A DNA stretch of 64,000 nucleotides from Celoporthe dispersa (GCA_016584495.1 WAID01000012.1:558001-622000), one strand, 5' to 3'. Shown: positions 44,256-56,374, counted from the stretch's first letter. Notes: generated by a model from the letters alone, not told the origin. Translations and numbers: made by a program.

Positions 44256-47200
44256 TTACTTCCGCAGCTGCTTCCCAATGGTCTTGAACTCATCAGTCCA
44301 GTCGGCCACATTGCTCACCTTCCTGTACGGATCATGGTTGAGGAACTCGGCGTCCACAAAGACAGACTCGCCCAGCGTCACCCTTCCCCGGCCCACGAGC
44401 CCGGCTTCTTTGCCATCGCGCCCCAGCGCCTCCCAGGCCCGCAGGACCTCCGCCCCGCTGGCGTCCTCGGGGGTTGGGTCCTCCCAGATGCTGACCTCAA
44501 AGTCCTTTCCAGGCTGGAAGAAAAAGTTGGGCAGGTCCGCTAGGGACTTGTTGGAGTCTGGGAAGGGCTGCATCGTCTCCTCGCGGACAGAGTCAAACAT
44601 CAGCACGTAGGGACGTCCACTCTCGAACGACAGGGCGGATGAGGAGGAGGAAGAAGAAGAGGAGGAGGAGGAGTCCAGAGAGAGCTTGATGTTCTTGGCC
44701 GAGAGCTGGGTGTTGGGAGAGGCCAGCAGGGCGTGGTCGATGTTCAGAGAGCTCGAGTCGCCGTAGAGGTAGAAAGGCATCCGGTCCGTCGGGTAGCTGG
44801 ACGCCAGGTACATGCCGTTGAGCTGGCGGTTCAGCCAGGGCCGGGCGATCTTGAGTGAGACGTCTGAGAGTTCAATGGAATCCCCGCTGTGAGTTTGGTA
44901 TCAGATGAGTGAATTGGCAAAAATAGCCACCAGCTTGATCCTGTGGCGATCGACTCAAGGCGGTATTGGTACCCGGACTTACACAGACTTGAGGCTGATG
45001 TTTCCGTGCAGCTCTCCATTGTTCTCGATGGCGTTGTTGAGGTCAGCAAGACGCACCATCTCAAACATCAAGAGGCCGTTTGGGTGCTGCGACGTCACAT
45101 CGTTGTACCAGTCCCTCGCGTGGGTCGGCAGCTCGACCTCGAGGAGCGTCTGGCGGCGGTGGTTGGCCACGTGGAAGCTGGGCTTGTGAAGAATATAGAT
45201 GCGGTCCTTGCCCTGCATCATGAAGGAGTGGGTGGCCTCAGTCGTCTCGTTTCGCTCGCGGGAGACCTTTCCAACGGTTAATGATTTAAATAAAGAGGAT
45301 TGTCGGCGTAAATGGATCAACCTACTTCCACTGCCTCCTCTGCGACTTGTTTGAAGATACCAGCCAGGTGGCTGATGAAGTCCTTCTCCGTCGGGAAGGG
45401 CGACATGACCACATTCCTCAGCACGAACAGCTCCTGCGGGCCATCAACCAGGCCAAGCCTCTCCTTGAAGGTCTTGAGGCAATTTCCGTAGAGATCCGGT
45501 GTGAACTCGGTGGACGTGAGATAGAGCGGGATCTCCGTCGGGTCGTCATCTGGCGTCTTGACAGAGAGATGGTCCACGATGCGCCGGTTGAAGTAGTTGG
45601 CCTCGGCCGGGTCCGTATTCAGCCTGCCGTCGCTGTATCGAAAGTTGCAGGCGAAGGCGTTGATGTTGAGGTCCGACCCGAGCTTGCGGATCAGCGTGAT
45701 GGCGTCGTCGCCGCCGGGGCTCTTGGAGCTGTTCTGCACGACCTCCATGTTGGACGAGGAGAGGATGTTGTCCCTGATCCATTCCTTCTCTGCTTCGACC
45801 GATTCCTTGGTCGAGCCCTCTGCCAGCTCGGACGGCAGCAGGTTGAGAGGCACGACGACGAAAGGCATGCTCTCATCGGCCATGGCAGCCCACTGCGCAG
45901 CAAGCTGTAGTTTTTGCAAAAGAAAAGAGGACAATGTTGTGTCAGCCAATGGGAGAGAGAGAGAGAGAGAGAGAGAAAAGACAAAGTGGCTATATAGCCG
46001 GAACAAGGGCTCAAGACTCACACGGCCACAAGTGAAGGACACTTCTCCGAGGAGAGCACCATAGCCCTTTTCGTTCAGGCCAATGCAGGTATTCGCCATA
46101 TAAGTCGACACGGCCGAGGCTCCAGGCTTGCTGATCCGAATCATCTCAGCTATCACCACTAGGCATTCGCGCGGCTGTGCGCCGCTCAAGAGATCTCGAC
46201 TTACCTCCCTTCCACCCCATAAACACCAATATTCTCGGTGGAGCCCTGGGACAGGTAAGGGGCATTCCAGGTAAGCAGGTGACGAAGGCGTCCGTCCCTG
46301 TAGCACAGACCACCAGCGGGATACGGGATATATCCTGCCTTGTGAGGGTCCACGGTGATGGAGTCAGCCTGCCGCAGCCACCACATGACCTCCTGGGTCT
46401 CCTTCCTCAGGGGGCTGTCCGGCACAAAGCCCGTCGCGGGACCTCCAATGCCAGGAGGCAGTATACCAACGCGGCCACTGTCGGGAGCATAGTCCCTGGG
46501 CAGCATGGACGCAAAGTAGCCTCCCAAGCGGCATCGGCGTGGATGAGAAAGCTCAGGCCTCTCTCCTGGTATTCATCCCGCAGGGCGATGATCTCGTCCA
46601 GGGGGTCAACAGCGCCCTCCTCGGTGGATCCGATGATAGCCACCACTGCATATACCGCTTGTTTGCTCTCGAGGCGGGCCTGGAGCTCCTTGCGAAGCTC
46701 ATTAACATCGAGACGGGCCCCGTTGTCGACGTGGATGCCGACCATGTTCTCGGAGCCGATGCCGGCAATAGCTAAGTCAGTCGAATCGCGAACAGGTCAG
46801 CAAGGTTGTGCCTACAATCTAGCAACACAGTGACAGTAGAGATAAGCGACCGCGGAGGGAAGCTGGGCGGCACGAACCTGCTCCCTTGGGCCAGGAATAG
46901 TGGCGGGTATTGGACAGGAAGTACTGCCCCGTCTTCTCGATACCAAACTGGCGCTCCAGCGCCTCCTTTCCGCGGGACTGGATGCCGTACTGGTCCATGA
47001 TGGTCTCCATGTACTTGGAGGAGATGCCATAGTCGCGGTTGAGCCTGTCTGGAAGGTCAAGGATGGTGTCGACACGCAGGTTGAGGAGCTCCCACGTGGA
47101 CAGGTTGACGAAGAGATCTTCCCTGCCCTCTGTGGTGCGGGCTCTGAACGTCGCGGCGACGTCCGAGAGGGGGCCGTCCATGGCCGCACGGAGGGAGAGA

Positions 47201-48405
47201 GGATAGAACTTGAGGTTGCGGGCTGGAGGAGACAGAAGTGGTTTTACTCATCAGTATCAGCCCCATTGCACCTGGAGAGTCCTGCTTCGGAAGCTCGCGG
47301 GAGGCTATAAGAATAGTCCTTCGTGGCATGAAGACTCACCGGCCCTGTGATTGTTAGCCTGACAGGGACTTTGAGACAATTATCTCACAAGGATCATGGG
47401 CTCACCAGATTGATTCAAGATTGGCAACAGTTCCATCGCAGGTTACATGGCCCCACTCGAACAGTTCCCAGTCAGCATCTCGTACAGTATCTACTGAGCT
47501 CGAGAGGTAGAGACAGGGCGTTTGAATACTCACGGGGTCTGGGCCCTCTGGGTCGGGATTCTTGTCGGTTTCGGCATTGATATTGTAGCCGAACATGTCA
47601 CATAGCTGCTTTCCCACCTCGATCTCGGCGAGGGTCGAGAGCGGTGACGCCTCGCTGATTGAGCAGGACCAAGCGTCAGTGCAGGTAAAATACATGAGCC
47701 CAGAGGAAGATTCTGTTACTGCATATGTATGTGGGGACCAGACTCACAAGGCTACATTGTTGGGATTGTAAAGCATGGTCGTAAAGTACCCGAGGAGCGA
47801 AGGCATGCTCATGTCCATGCACATGTGGCCCTGGTACCTGGGCGACCAGAACGGGATCGAGTGCTGGCCGAGCAGCCTGCCCAGCTGCTGCGTGGCACCG
47901 GCCACAGCCTCAGTACGGCTCTTGAACTCCTCTGACTTTTGGATGTCCTCGGTGATGAAGGCCTGTTTGGTTTGAACCAGGTCAGTGTATGCTCTTGGGT
48001 ATTCGTTTTTCTCGTTGCCGAGGAAGATAGGATTGGCTTACACCGTCTTTGGGGAAGTAGTTCAGCCTCGCCTTCTCCAGCTGGTCGAGAAGCACGCCGA
48101 TGTTCTTCCTAAAGTATGCCATGTTTTTCGGCCTGCGGGCCGAGGAAGTAGGAGCTGATGGCCTGGTGGCTGATGTCCTCGTGGGATGCCCTGGAGGCGC
48201 CGCTGGTGAAGACGTTGCCGTTGTCCTTGGTCAGCTCGACGCCGCCGGTGAGGCCCTTGACGCCCTTGGAGAGGTCAATGCCGACGCTGGCTGACATGCT
48301 GCCGACCCCGGAGAGGCCGAAGCTGTTGCTCGCCTTGGCCTTGTCGATGGACGGCATGCTGAGACCGCTCTGGAAGTGAGCACCGCCTAGGTTGAAAGTG
48401 TTCAT
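44256..48405 (-). CDS. PLP-dependent group II decarboxylase with long C-terminal extension; 11 exons, one of 5 nt
   Basis: Exons: 48405-48042, 47962-47748, 47654-47534, 47455-47406, 47344-47340, 47222-46878, 46771-46205, 46130-46022, 45904-45326, 45266-44983, 44886-44256, giving 1089 residues. Family hallmarks: FWSPRYQGHMCMDMSMPS, NNVAFEASPLSTL, WGHVTCDGTVANLESIW, the aspartate motif HADAAWGGYF, and TVDPHKAGYIPYPAGG, whose lysine binds PLP. The fold is that of glutamate/aromatic amino-acid decarboxylases; the substrate cannot be read from sequence. Residues after about 700 form an extra region not found in ordinary GAD, with a 12-Ser tract (44638-44673). The 5-nt exon GGCCG rebuilds IWAARNLKFYP; direct joining of its neighbours is out of frame. 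Two single-base breaks: T5 48124-48128 (one extra) and CCC 46523-46525 (one missing); they cancel. Confidence 0.87.
45953..45975. repeat. (GA)n microsatellite inside a decarboxylase intron
   Basis: A GA dinucleotide run within the 117-bp intron 45905-46021, on the plus strand (TC in the transcript, close to the 3' splice site). Confidence 0.85.
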
Positions 48406-51400
48406 GTTGTTGTTGCTGTTGTTGTGTTGTATTGTATTGAAACTTTAATATCTGGTGATCACTCGACGCAGGATCTGCTGGAATCCCCGGTCAAGCTGCC
48501 CTGGTCCAGAAGGAGGAGGAGGAGGAGAGCAACAAAGATGGGCCTGACCTCTTCGCCCTTTTTATGCTCCAGACGAGATCAGCCCGACAGCACCTTCGGA
48601 CAGAATTGTCGCGATCAGGTGTGACCTGCCGCCCTGGGAACCCCGCCTCGAAGACGTCAATCATGTTGCCTCTGGCCAGACGCCAGGCCGTATCGTCCCG
48701 GTGGCCGCACATCACGGGGGCAAGCTTCGTGTGACACTCATGCAGGACAGAGTGGTTATGTCGTGTGCGGCTTGTCACTGATCGCCATCTCCTACATATG
48801 TACAGAGGCCGTGTCGTGTGTGTGCGTGTGTGTGTGTGGACGCACGGCTCTGAAAAAGGCAGACGAGTCATTGGTCTATCTGTTTTTTCAGCTCATGCAG
48901 CCTACGATAACTGCGGACGAAGAGAATCTTTAGATTTCAGCCACATGAGCCTAGTGTATTACTACACATTATACCTAGGTAGGTACTAATTATATAGAGA
49001 GAGAGATGCACAGAGACATAGCAAGATCTAACTCATTCACATGAACGTACATACATGTACTCATAATCTCGGTAGAGATGGTGACATGACTGGATACCAA
49101 GGTATTCGTAGCTGGGGAGCTGTAAACCCATTCTCTGTGCTCTAGAATCTTTTGAGAAATGTTGCATAGTATATAAATAAATACACCCCACACCTCCGTA
49201 TCGAGTATACACGTATCATCCTCTATCAAAATATAGATTTAAAGCTCTTCTAGAATATAGTTAGCACGCATCCGGCAAATACTCTCACAGTGTGAACTAT
49301 AATATATACACATATACACATATATATGTTTATATATATATATATTCTACCTCAAATACTCTGATCCTGTTATTTTCCCATCCGTACTTGCGTATGTGTA
49401 GCATACGCATTATCCTCAGTGGCTTACACTATGAGGACATTCCTGTACCCACACACACACACTTTTTCTATCTACATCTCTCCTTACCTTTGTTCAACGC
49501 AATGTAACGCTCAGGAAAGATCGTAGGAGCTAAACACCGTCCTCTCCTCACGTGGCGTAGGTCACGTACAAGGACGATCTCTCCAAGGCACGACCTTACC
49601 GGAATACCTTGGTGCGTAGAAAGGATGCATCCTCGCCCCCCCTCCCCTGGTCACCGGTGAGCGAATACCGCGAATAACGATAGAACCTACCTGTAAGCCT
49701 CCGATCTGCATGTCTCGAAGGGGACGGACGACACAGCCTCTTTTGGACAGAAGGGACGAGATGAACACCTCCCCGATGTGACCCAAGGCCTCAGGGAAGT
49801 AGGTAGAAAGAGACAAGAAAAGAAAAGAAACAAGAAAGAAAAAAAGGACTAGGAAGCCTCAGCGGACAGCAGCACAACTCCTCCACAAATGGTGGAGAGG
49901 AAGGGGGGGAATAAGGTGAGGTGGGAAGACGGGATCTTCCAAAAGTACTTTGGTATTCACCAGGTAAAACTAAGCAGCAGCAAGTCAAATTGATCATCCC
50001 AGCTTGGTGGGACACGAACCAACCACACCGCTGCACAGGTGCAAACCGGCGCCACACGCGGGGTTAGGCTAGAAAAACAAGGGAAGGAGGAAAGAAAAGA
50101 AGAAAAAAGAAATGACCCGCCGCGATCATACTGTACCATAGTACATTGATTTACTTACAGCGGGGGGGGAGGGGGAGAGGACGCGGGAGGGGGTTGGCTG
50201 GTGTTATGCAGAGGTGGGGGGAATTATGGGGGGGGGGGAAGGGCGCACATCAGGTTTTCTTTCTTTATTCTCGTGTGTTGAAGATCCCTCTTACAGGCGC
50301 TGATCGGGGCAATTCTGAACGGCTAATGCTGCCCACACCATACATGGGTAATTGCGATGGTGAGGAGGGACAACAGGTCCCTTTTTTTCTTCTTCTTCTT
50401 CTTTTCCACCTCTCTTTTGGCCTCGTACGTAATTCCCATCCGTGGTAGACTATATATAGAGGTGCAGATGACAGTAGACAGGCCCGGAGAGGCGCTGTAG
50501 CACGGCAGCGGGATGAAGGAGTAACGACCCCCCTGGGTGCAGGCCGAGCGAGTGCGGGCCCTTTTTTTTCTCTTTTTTTTTCTAAAAAAAAAAACATCGG
50601 TGTAATAGGAGGAGCAGCCAAGAGAAAGCCACGCCCGAGAGGACCCGGAACGACACCATGTGCTTGTTGATCACTCCCTAATGGAACACGGGAGGAGAAA
50701 GGATGACGGCACCAAGAGAAGGAGGAGGAGGGAGGGAGGGGAGGTCGGGATAATTAGAAAATGCCATGTGTCATGGCTTGTCTAAAAAGAATAAGAAGAC
50801 AAAAAAAAAAAAAGAAGAGAGAGAGTTTGGTATTACCCGTGATCAGGAAATGGACTTTTTTTTTGGTGGCTTCAGTAAATGGTCATAAGTTTTACTTTTT
50901 TTCTTTTTCTCATTTTCGTTTGGGTACTTCCCAAGTACGCAGGCAGACGGCTCGGGCGTCCCTGGATGCTACGTCTCTCTCCCCCCCTCCCCCATCATCA
51001 ACTGCGCTCAACTAGCAAATAGGTAATAGTAGTCGTGATCCCGAGGCCCCCCTCTCTCCACCCCCACACGCGCCCCTCCTCGGGCTGCTTCTTTTCCTTT
51101 TTCCCTATCCTCATCATGTACACGCAAGCTCCAGGCAGTAAACAGTGTGCGCTCGCTGGTGAGGAAAGAACTCATTCGCCATCTCCCGATCAAATGTTAC
51201 AGCACAGGATGTGTGGAAGGGTCGCCGACCAGAGAACAAACTCAGATAGAGTAAAAACGCCCAACGAATGCAGAGGTATTGTGTCTGGTTTCCCATTTCC
51301 CATCCGGAGAATTTCATCAAAAAGACAACAAAAAAAAGGAGAGAGAAAAGAAAAAGACATGCAACATAGGGGGGATATCTCTTTCCCAATTCACGATATG

Positions 51401-52081
51401 ATCTTTTTGTTTTTCCCGGCTCGCCCTTTCCATGATACTCCAGTTCCATGATGAATGTGGTAGATAAAATGTTAGAAAAAGAAGAAAGAGAATAAAAAAG
51501 AGAATAAAAAAAAAAACAGGGACAAAAAGGAGGAAAAAAAGAAAAGAAAAAAAAAAAGGTTTGAAGAATGAAAGAGATAAAAGAAAAAAGAACAAGAAAA
51601 TCACATCGCCCGAAATGCAAGTTCCTCTGCCAAGAGCAAGCCCTCCGGACCCCTTTGATGATAATGATGATGATATGATGATGATCTTGTCCACTATGCG
51701 CCTGATGTCGAATGCTCAATTGGGTGGGTATCTGCTGCATAAAATGAACTTGTCTGTTGGTCACTGCGTCGTGGTGCTGTTTTTTTTTTCTTTTTTTCTG
51801 TTTCCCTCCCTCTTACTTGGTTGCCACCCTGTACTGAGGGGACCGGAATCCTTGCGGTCCCAGGTAATCTTGTGGGCGGGGGTTGGGTGAACGGCCGTCG
51901 AGGTCGGTCTGTGGGAATGGGCTCATGGCGTCAAGCGCATGGCGTATAAGACGAAGAAACGAAAAAGCTCCTGGTGTTCGTAATACAACAACAATATGGG
52001 CGCCTGCCGCATTCTTGACGAACAGAAGGCGAGAGTGTGGTTGTGGATGTGGATGTGGATGTGTGTGTGTACATGTACGCG
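48406..52081. other. Gene-poor intergenic region
   Basis: 3.7 kb with no supportable gene on either strand. It has AT-rich alternating TA/CA sequence at about 49300-49345, purine-rich and A/T homopolymer stretches (about 49810-49850, 51470-51560) and a partial TACCATAGTAC motif at 50134-50144. Predicted frames here are low-complexity. I see no transposase, reverse transcriptase or terminal repeat. Confidence 0.55.
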
Positions 52082-55000
52082 TCACATGGAGGCCTGAGAA
52101 GGCTGCGGCGGCGGCGGCGGCGGCGGCAGGACCGAGTCCTTGTCCATGCTGGACTTGGGGCTCTGCTCCTTGCGGTTGAAGACGCTCCTGCCCAGGCTCT
52201 TGAGCTTGTTGGAGCTGTCGCCCTCGGCCTCGTCATAGTCGACGAAGACGCTGGTGATGTTGTCCACCTTGATGCGGCAGAAGAGCGTGGAGAACAGGTA
52301 CTTGTCCCCGTTGTGGTCCAGCAGGGGCAGGGTGCGGTAGCCCTGCTTGAGGCTCGTCAGCTTGGCCGTGTAGGTCGCGATCGGGGACCGGTCGTTGTAG
52401 TTGCCGCCGTCGGACAGCTTCACGGACCACCGGACAAAGACCAGGTCTGGGTACTTGGTCCGGACGTCGAACCTGAAGGGCGCCGTCTGGAAGGTGGGGT
52501 TGAAGCCGTTCTCGCGGACGACCCTGGTGCGGGACCTGAGGGGCCAGCGCAGCGGCTGCCCGCTGGCGTCCCGCTTGTCGCGCTTGTCGTCGGCCAGGAA
52601 CACCTCGACCTCGACGTACGGGTCCACGGTCCTGCGCTCGCCCAGGCTGGCCGGGCGCATGAGCTGCTGGGCCGAGATGACGTCAATGGTGAAGCTGACG
52701 TTCTTGCGCTCCCGCTTGCTGGCCAGCTCCTCCGACACCTTCTGTATCTCCCTGAAGGCGCGCGGCTTCAGCACGTAGCCGGACCCGTCCCTGCCGCCCG
52801 CGAACATGGCCTGGTTGAACTGCATGCCCAGGTCGAACGTCTGCCAGTTCAGGGCCGCCATCTGCACGCCGCGCCGCCAGTAGATCAGCGGGTCGAAGTT
52901 GGTCGACGTGAGCCGGTGCTGGCCGGGGTAGACGCGCATCAGGTAGCGCATGTTGTGGCGGAAGAGGGCCTCCTTGCGCACCTTGGTCGAGCTGTTGTTG
53001 AGGAACGTGCGCTCCTTGAAGGACAGGATGTGGTTGAAGACCTTGCAGTCCGCGTCGTCGAAGCCCCTAAACTTGATGCCGAGGCAGTACACACCCAGGT
53101 CGCCGAGCACGCCCGTGATCTTGCTCTGCCTGGACCGCCCCTGCCTCTCCGGCCCGCTGTCGTCGCTGGAGCTGCTGCTCAGCGCATCCTGCACGTCCGA
53201 GATCTCGCCCTCGGTGATGGTGTTGACGCGGCGGCTGCTGCCGCGCCGGCTGCCGGGGTAGTTGGGGCTCAGGAGGGGGCTGCTGGGGATGGACGCCTCC
53301 GAGGGCGCGACGGCGGCGGCGGCGGCAGGGCGGGAGAAGGGAGACGTCAGGCTGTTGCCGCGCCGCCTGCCCGTGCTGCCCGGGTCGGGAGCGCCCCCCC
53401 TGGGGTGGTCGTTCAGGTTGGGCGACTTGCACTTGACCAGGATCCGGCCCCTGAGCTGCTCCGGGGTGGGGAGCTGGCCCCTGGCGCCCTCGAGCTGCTC
53501 CGCCACGAGCCTCTCGCCGAAGATCTCCCGCATGGTGCTGGCCATGACCTCCTGCTGCGCCGGGCTGCAGTGCACCTCCAGGGAGACCCAGAGCGGGTAC
53601 TGCGACTTGACGAAGGCGTACTTGTTGATGGCGGCGATGGCCTCGCGGAACAGGATGGCCGTGGTCAGGGTCTTGCCGTGCGTGACCATGGGCTGGTTGT
53701 CGGGGCCGTCCCAGCAGTCCACCTCGACACACCGGCAGCCCCGCATGAGGGCCGAGATGTAGCCCTCGATGCTGGAGACGTCGGCGAACTGGCGGCCCGT
53801 GAGGTACGTGTTGTGGGAGCTGGAGATGTAGTACTCGTTCACGGGTCGGTCGAGGTCGCACGCCTCGGGGACGAGCTCGAGGGGCAGGTTGTGGTTCGAC
53901 ATGAGGTACTTGGCCAGGGAGGCCTGGCTCATGCGCGGCTTCTCCGCAGCGCCGTCGTCCGCGCCGCCGCCGCCGCCGCCGCCGCACCTGGTGGAGGTGG
54001 TGATGAAGGAGGACGACGACGAGAAGGATGCCGAGGACGACGCCGACGAGGACGAGACCTTGCGGGTGAACTGGTTGAAGATGGCCTCCTTGGCCGCGCG
54101 GTCGGTGACGTCCTCGTGCTGGATGTCCCGGAGGAAGCGGATGAAGTCCTCGAGGTCGAGCCCGTCCCTGTGGCTGGGGCGGATCTCGCCGTACACCCTG
54201 TCGACGTCGGCCCTGTGCGCCATGAGGCGGACGAACTCCTGGAACTCGCCGTAGTTGAGCTTGCCCGTCTCCGTCCTGTCGGCCCGGTCGAAGTTGGCCC
54301 TGAGGGCCTCGGAGGGAACGTGGATGTGCAGGTTGCGGCAGACCTGCTCGACGCCCGCGAAGCCGAGCTCCTCCCTCGATGGGCGGGTTCTCGGGGTAGA
54401 TCCTGGCCATCTCCTTGCGCCAGTAGTCCTGGATGGCCCTGTCGTTGAAGGCCATGAGCGAGGTCATGAGGTCCTGGCGGTGCTTCGACAGCGCGAACAG
54501 CGTGGTGACCCAGTGCTCAAAGTGCTCGTCGTTGTCCGCGATGAGGTGCATGGTCTTCTGCTTCCTGTCCGGCACGGCGTACAGGATGGAGAAGAAGCGG
54601 GGCTCCTCGGACTCGGCGACCCCGCAGTCCAGGCGGTACTGCCGGGCCTCCGGGGCGATGCGGATCTCCTTGATGTCGTCGATGTATACCGACTTGGACG
54701 GCCGGTTCTTGTCCCAGGTCACCTTGCCGGCGTCCTGGTCGAGCACGAGGGTCAGCCGCTTCCGCCGCTTCGCCGAGACCTTGGTGATGGGCGTGCCCTG
54801 CAGCAGGATCCGCTGGACCACCGGGCCCGAGTGGATGTCCGAAGAGAGCGTGGACGTGGCGGCCACCGAGGACCCGCCACAGGTCTGCGAGAAGTCCCGG
54901 AGGGGCTCCCCCTCGGCGATGGGCAGCGGGTACAGGGGCAGCGGCGGCAGCGGCAGCGGCAGCTGCTGCTGCTGCTGTTGCTGTTGCTGCTGCTGCTGCT

Positions 55001-55234
55001 GCTGCTGCTCCTTGGCGCACAGGGCCTCGTCGTCACTCTCGGAGCAGACCGCGACGGCGTAGTCAGGCGGCGCCGTGACACTACTATCGCTTCTCCCGCG
55101 CCGCATGACGGCTGGGCCAACGCTGGTATCACGGCTGACGGGGTGGGTCGACGACGTACGCCGGCTGCCGATGAGCCGCGACCCCTCGCTCCTCACTTTG
55201 TTGGAGAACCGCCTGAGCAGGCCGCCGCCCTTTG

Positions 55235-55274
<40 letters not shown>

Positions 55275-55778
55275 CTGGGTCTCGTTCTGTGCCGAGCGCT
55301 CGCTCGCCAGGCTCTGCGGCAGCGAGGTGGTGCTGGTCTTCCTCGAGATGCTGGCCTGTGGCGGGGCGATGGAGGGAGGGAGCTCCATGGGCGGGGGGAC
55401 GGCCGAGGGCCCCTCGTGGTCCCGGTCAGGCGCATGGTCCGGAGAGGCCTGTATGGAGGTGTTGGTGGTGGTGGGCAGGGCGGGCCCTGGAGACATGATG
55501 GGTGATGCCTGCAGGGGGCTGGAGGCCATCGACGAGCTGGTGACGGCCGAGGTGGGTGCGTTTGGCGCTGTGGTCTGGGAGAAGGGCGGTGATGCTGACG
55601 TCGAGGTTGATGTCAGTGTTGTTAGTGGTGATGCCAGGTCGGTGGTCTGGACCTGGCTGGGGCGAGGGCGCCGGGGCGGCGGCGGCGGCGGAGGCTGGGG
55701 GGTATTTGAGGGCACAGGGGGAGAGGACGTGGTGGTGACTTGTGGTGTTGCGTTGCTGTTGTTGTCGGCGGACGACAT
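52082..55778 (-). CDS. PLC1: Phosphoinositide-specific phospholipase C, one apparent 1-base insertion
   Basis: An uninterrupted reading region gives about 1231 residues. The ~300-residue N terminus is disordered, with Pro-rich sequence and two polyGln tracts. A PH-like domain follows (ITKVSAKRRKRLTLVLDQDAG split over two strands, to DEHFEHWVTTLFAL), then EF-hand-like helices (FDRADRTETGKLNYGEF). Next is the catalytic X box, with both histidines and metal ligands (ISSSHNTYLTGRQ, EVDCWDGP, VTHGKTLTT). A ~120-residue Ser/Arg-rich X-Y linker precedes the Y box (GVQMAALNWQT, MFAGGRDGSGYVLKP) and a C2 domain (VDPYVEVEVF). The enzyme cleaves PtdIns(4,5)P2 to diacylglycerol and InsP3. The frame breaks at CCC 54373-54375 (one extra base) between ENPPIE and ELGFAG. 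The start at 55778 was chosen because the open frame further upstream looks non-coding. Confidence 0.95.
54963..55008 (-). repeat. CAG-type repeat encoding polyGln in PLC1
   Basis: About 15 consecutive Gln codons (CAG with a few CAA) preceding a Leu/Pro-rich stretch, in the disordered N terminus of PLC1. Confidence 0.9.
55235..55276 (-). repeat. Second CAG-type repeat encoding Gln-rich tract in PLC1
   Basis: A Gln-rich run (QQHQQQ... pattern) about 250 bp upstream, in coding order, of the other polyGln tract. Confidence 0.9.
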
Positions 55779-56233
55779 GGTGATGGGCGTGTTGTGGGTG
55801 AGGCACACCGGCTGGTCAGATAATATCCTCCGTGAGTAGGCTGAGCTGGGGAATATGCAGACGGAAGGGAGGCCCCGAGCTTTTATGTGAAGAGGATTGG
55901 CATTTATATCAACGAGCTGCTGAGTCAGGGGCCGCATTTTCGGGTCGTAGAAATGCGGGGAAGAGAGAGAGAGAGAAGATAGACAGAGAGGAAGAGAGAG
56001 AAAAAGGAGGGATCTGAGAATTGATCTTCCTCCCCGGAGGGATCGTGGGTGAGGTGAAGTTGCAGAATCGAATACAAAAAAAAATGGGACCCTTTCCGGG
56101 GGTTGAGGCTGCAGGTGTCCAAGTGACCTCGTCGTCAGCCGGCTAGCCGTTCGATTTCTTAGCACACACAACAGATAGACGGCACCAGGCTCGAGTCCAG
56201 GAGGGAGGTGTGGGGGTGGAGAGAGAGAGGTGA

Positions 56234-56374
56234 GAGATGAGAGAGAGAGAGAGTACGTGTGTGTGTGGTGTGGTGTGGTGTGTGTGTGTGTGTGTGCTGT
56301 TGTAGTAGTAGTAGCAGTAGTAGTAGTAGTAGTAGTAGCAGTAGCAGCAGCGGTAGTAGTGGTAGTGGTAGTAG
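56234..56374. repeat. Compound microsatellite (GA)(GT)(AGT)n
   Basis: GA, then GT/GGTGT, then about 20 units of GTA/GCA trinucleotides. It lies about 0.5 kb upstream of the PLC1 start. Confidence 0.9.

Noticed and set aside
49990..50060. tRNA-like sequence (GGTTCGTGTCCC on the minus strand)
   Set aside because: The T-loop has T instead of the invariant A58, one T-stem mismatch, and no acceptor stem can be paired.
51114..51764. 216-codon minus-strand frame
   Set aside because: Phe/Leu/Ile-rich because it reads A/T homopolymers; no recognisable segment.
48406..52081. Degenerate transposon in the 3.7-kb gap
   Set aside because: No transposase or reverse-transcriptase remnants, terminal repeats or target-site duplications were seen, only simple-sequence DNA.
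52037..54448. 803-codon open frame on the plus strand opposite PLC1
   Set aside because: It is the antisense shadow of GC-rich PLC1 coding sequence, with compositionally biased Val/Leu/Gly/Ala/Arg and no domain; PLC1 on the other strand has all catalytic motifs.
55779..56171. Upstream extension of PLC1 to an earlier ATG
   Set aside because: The extra ~130 codons translate microsatellite-like leader (Ser/Leu runs) with no family similarity; the ATG at 55778 begins the plausible disordered N terminus.
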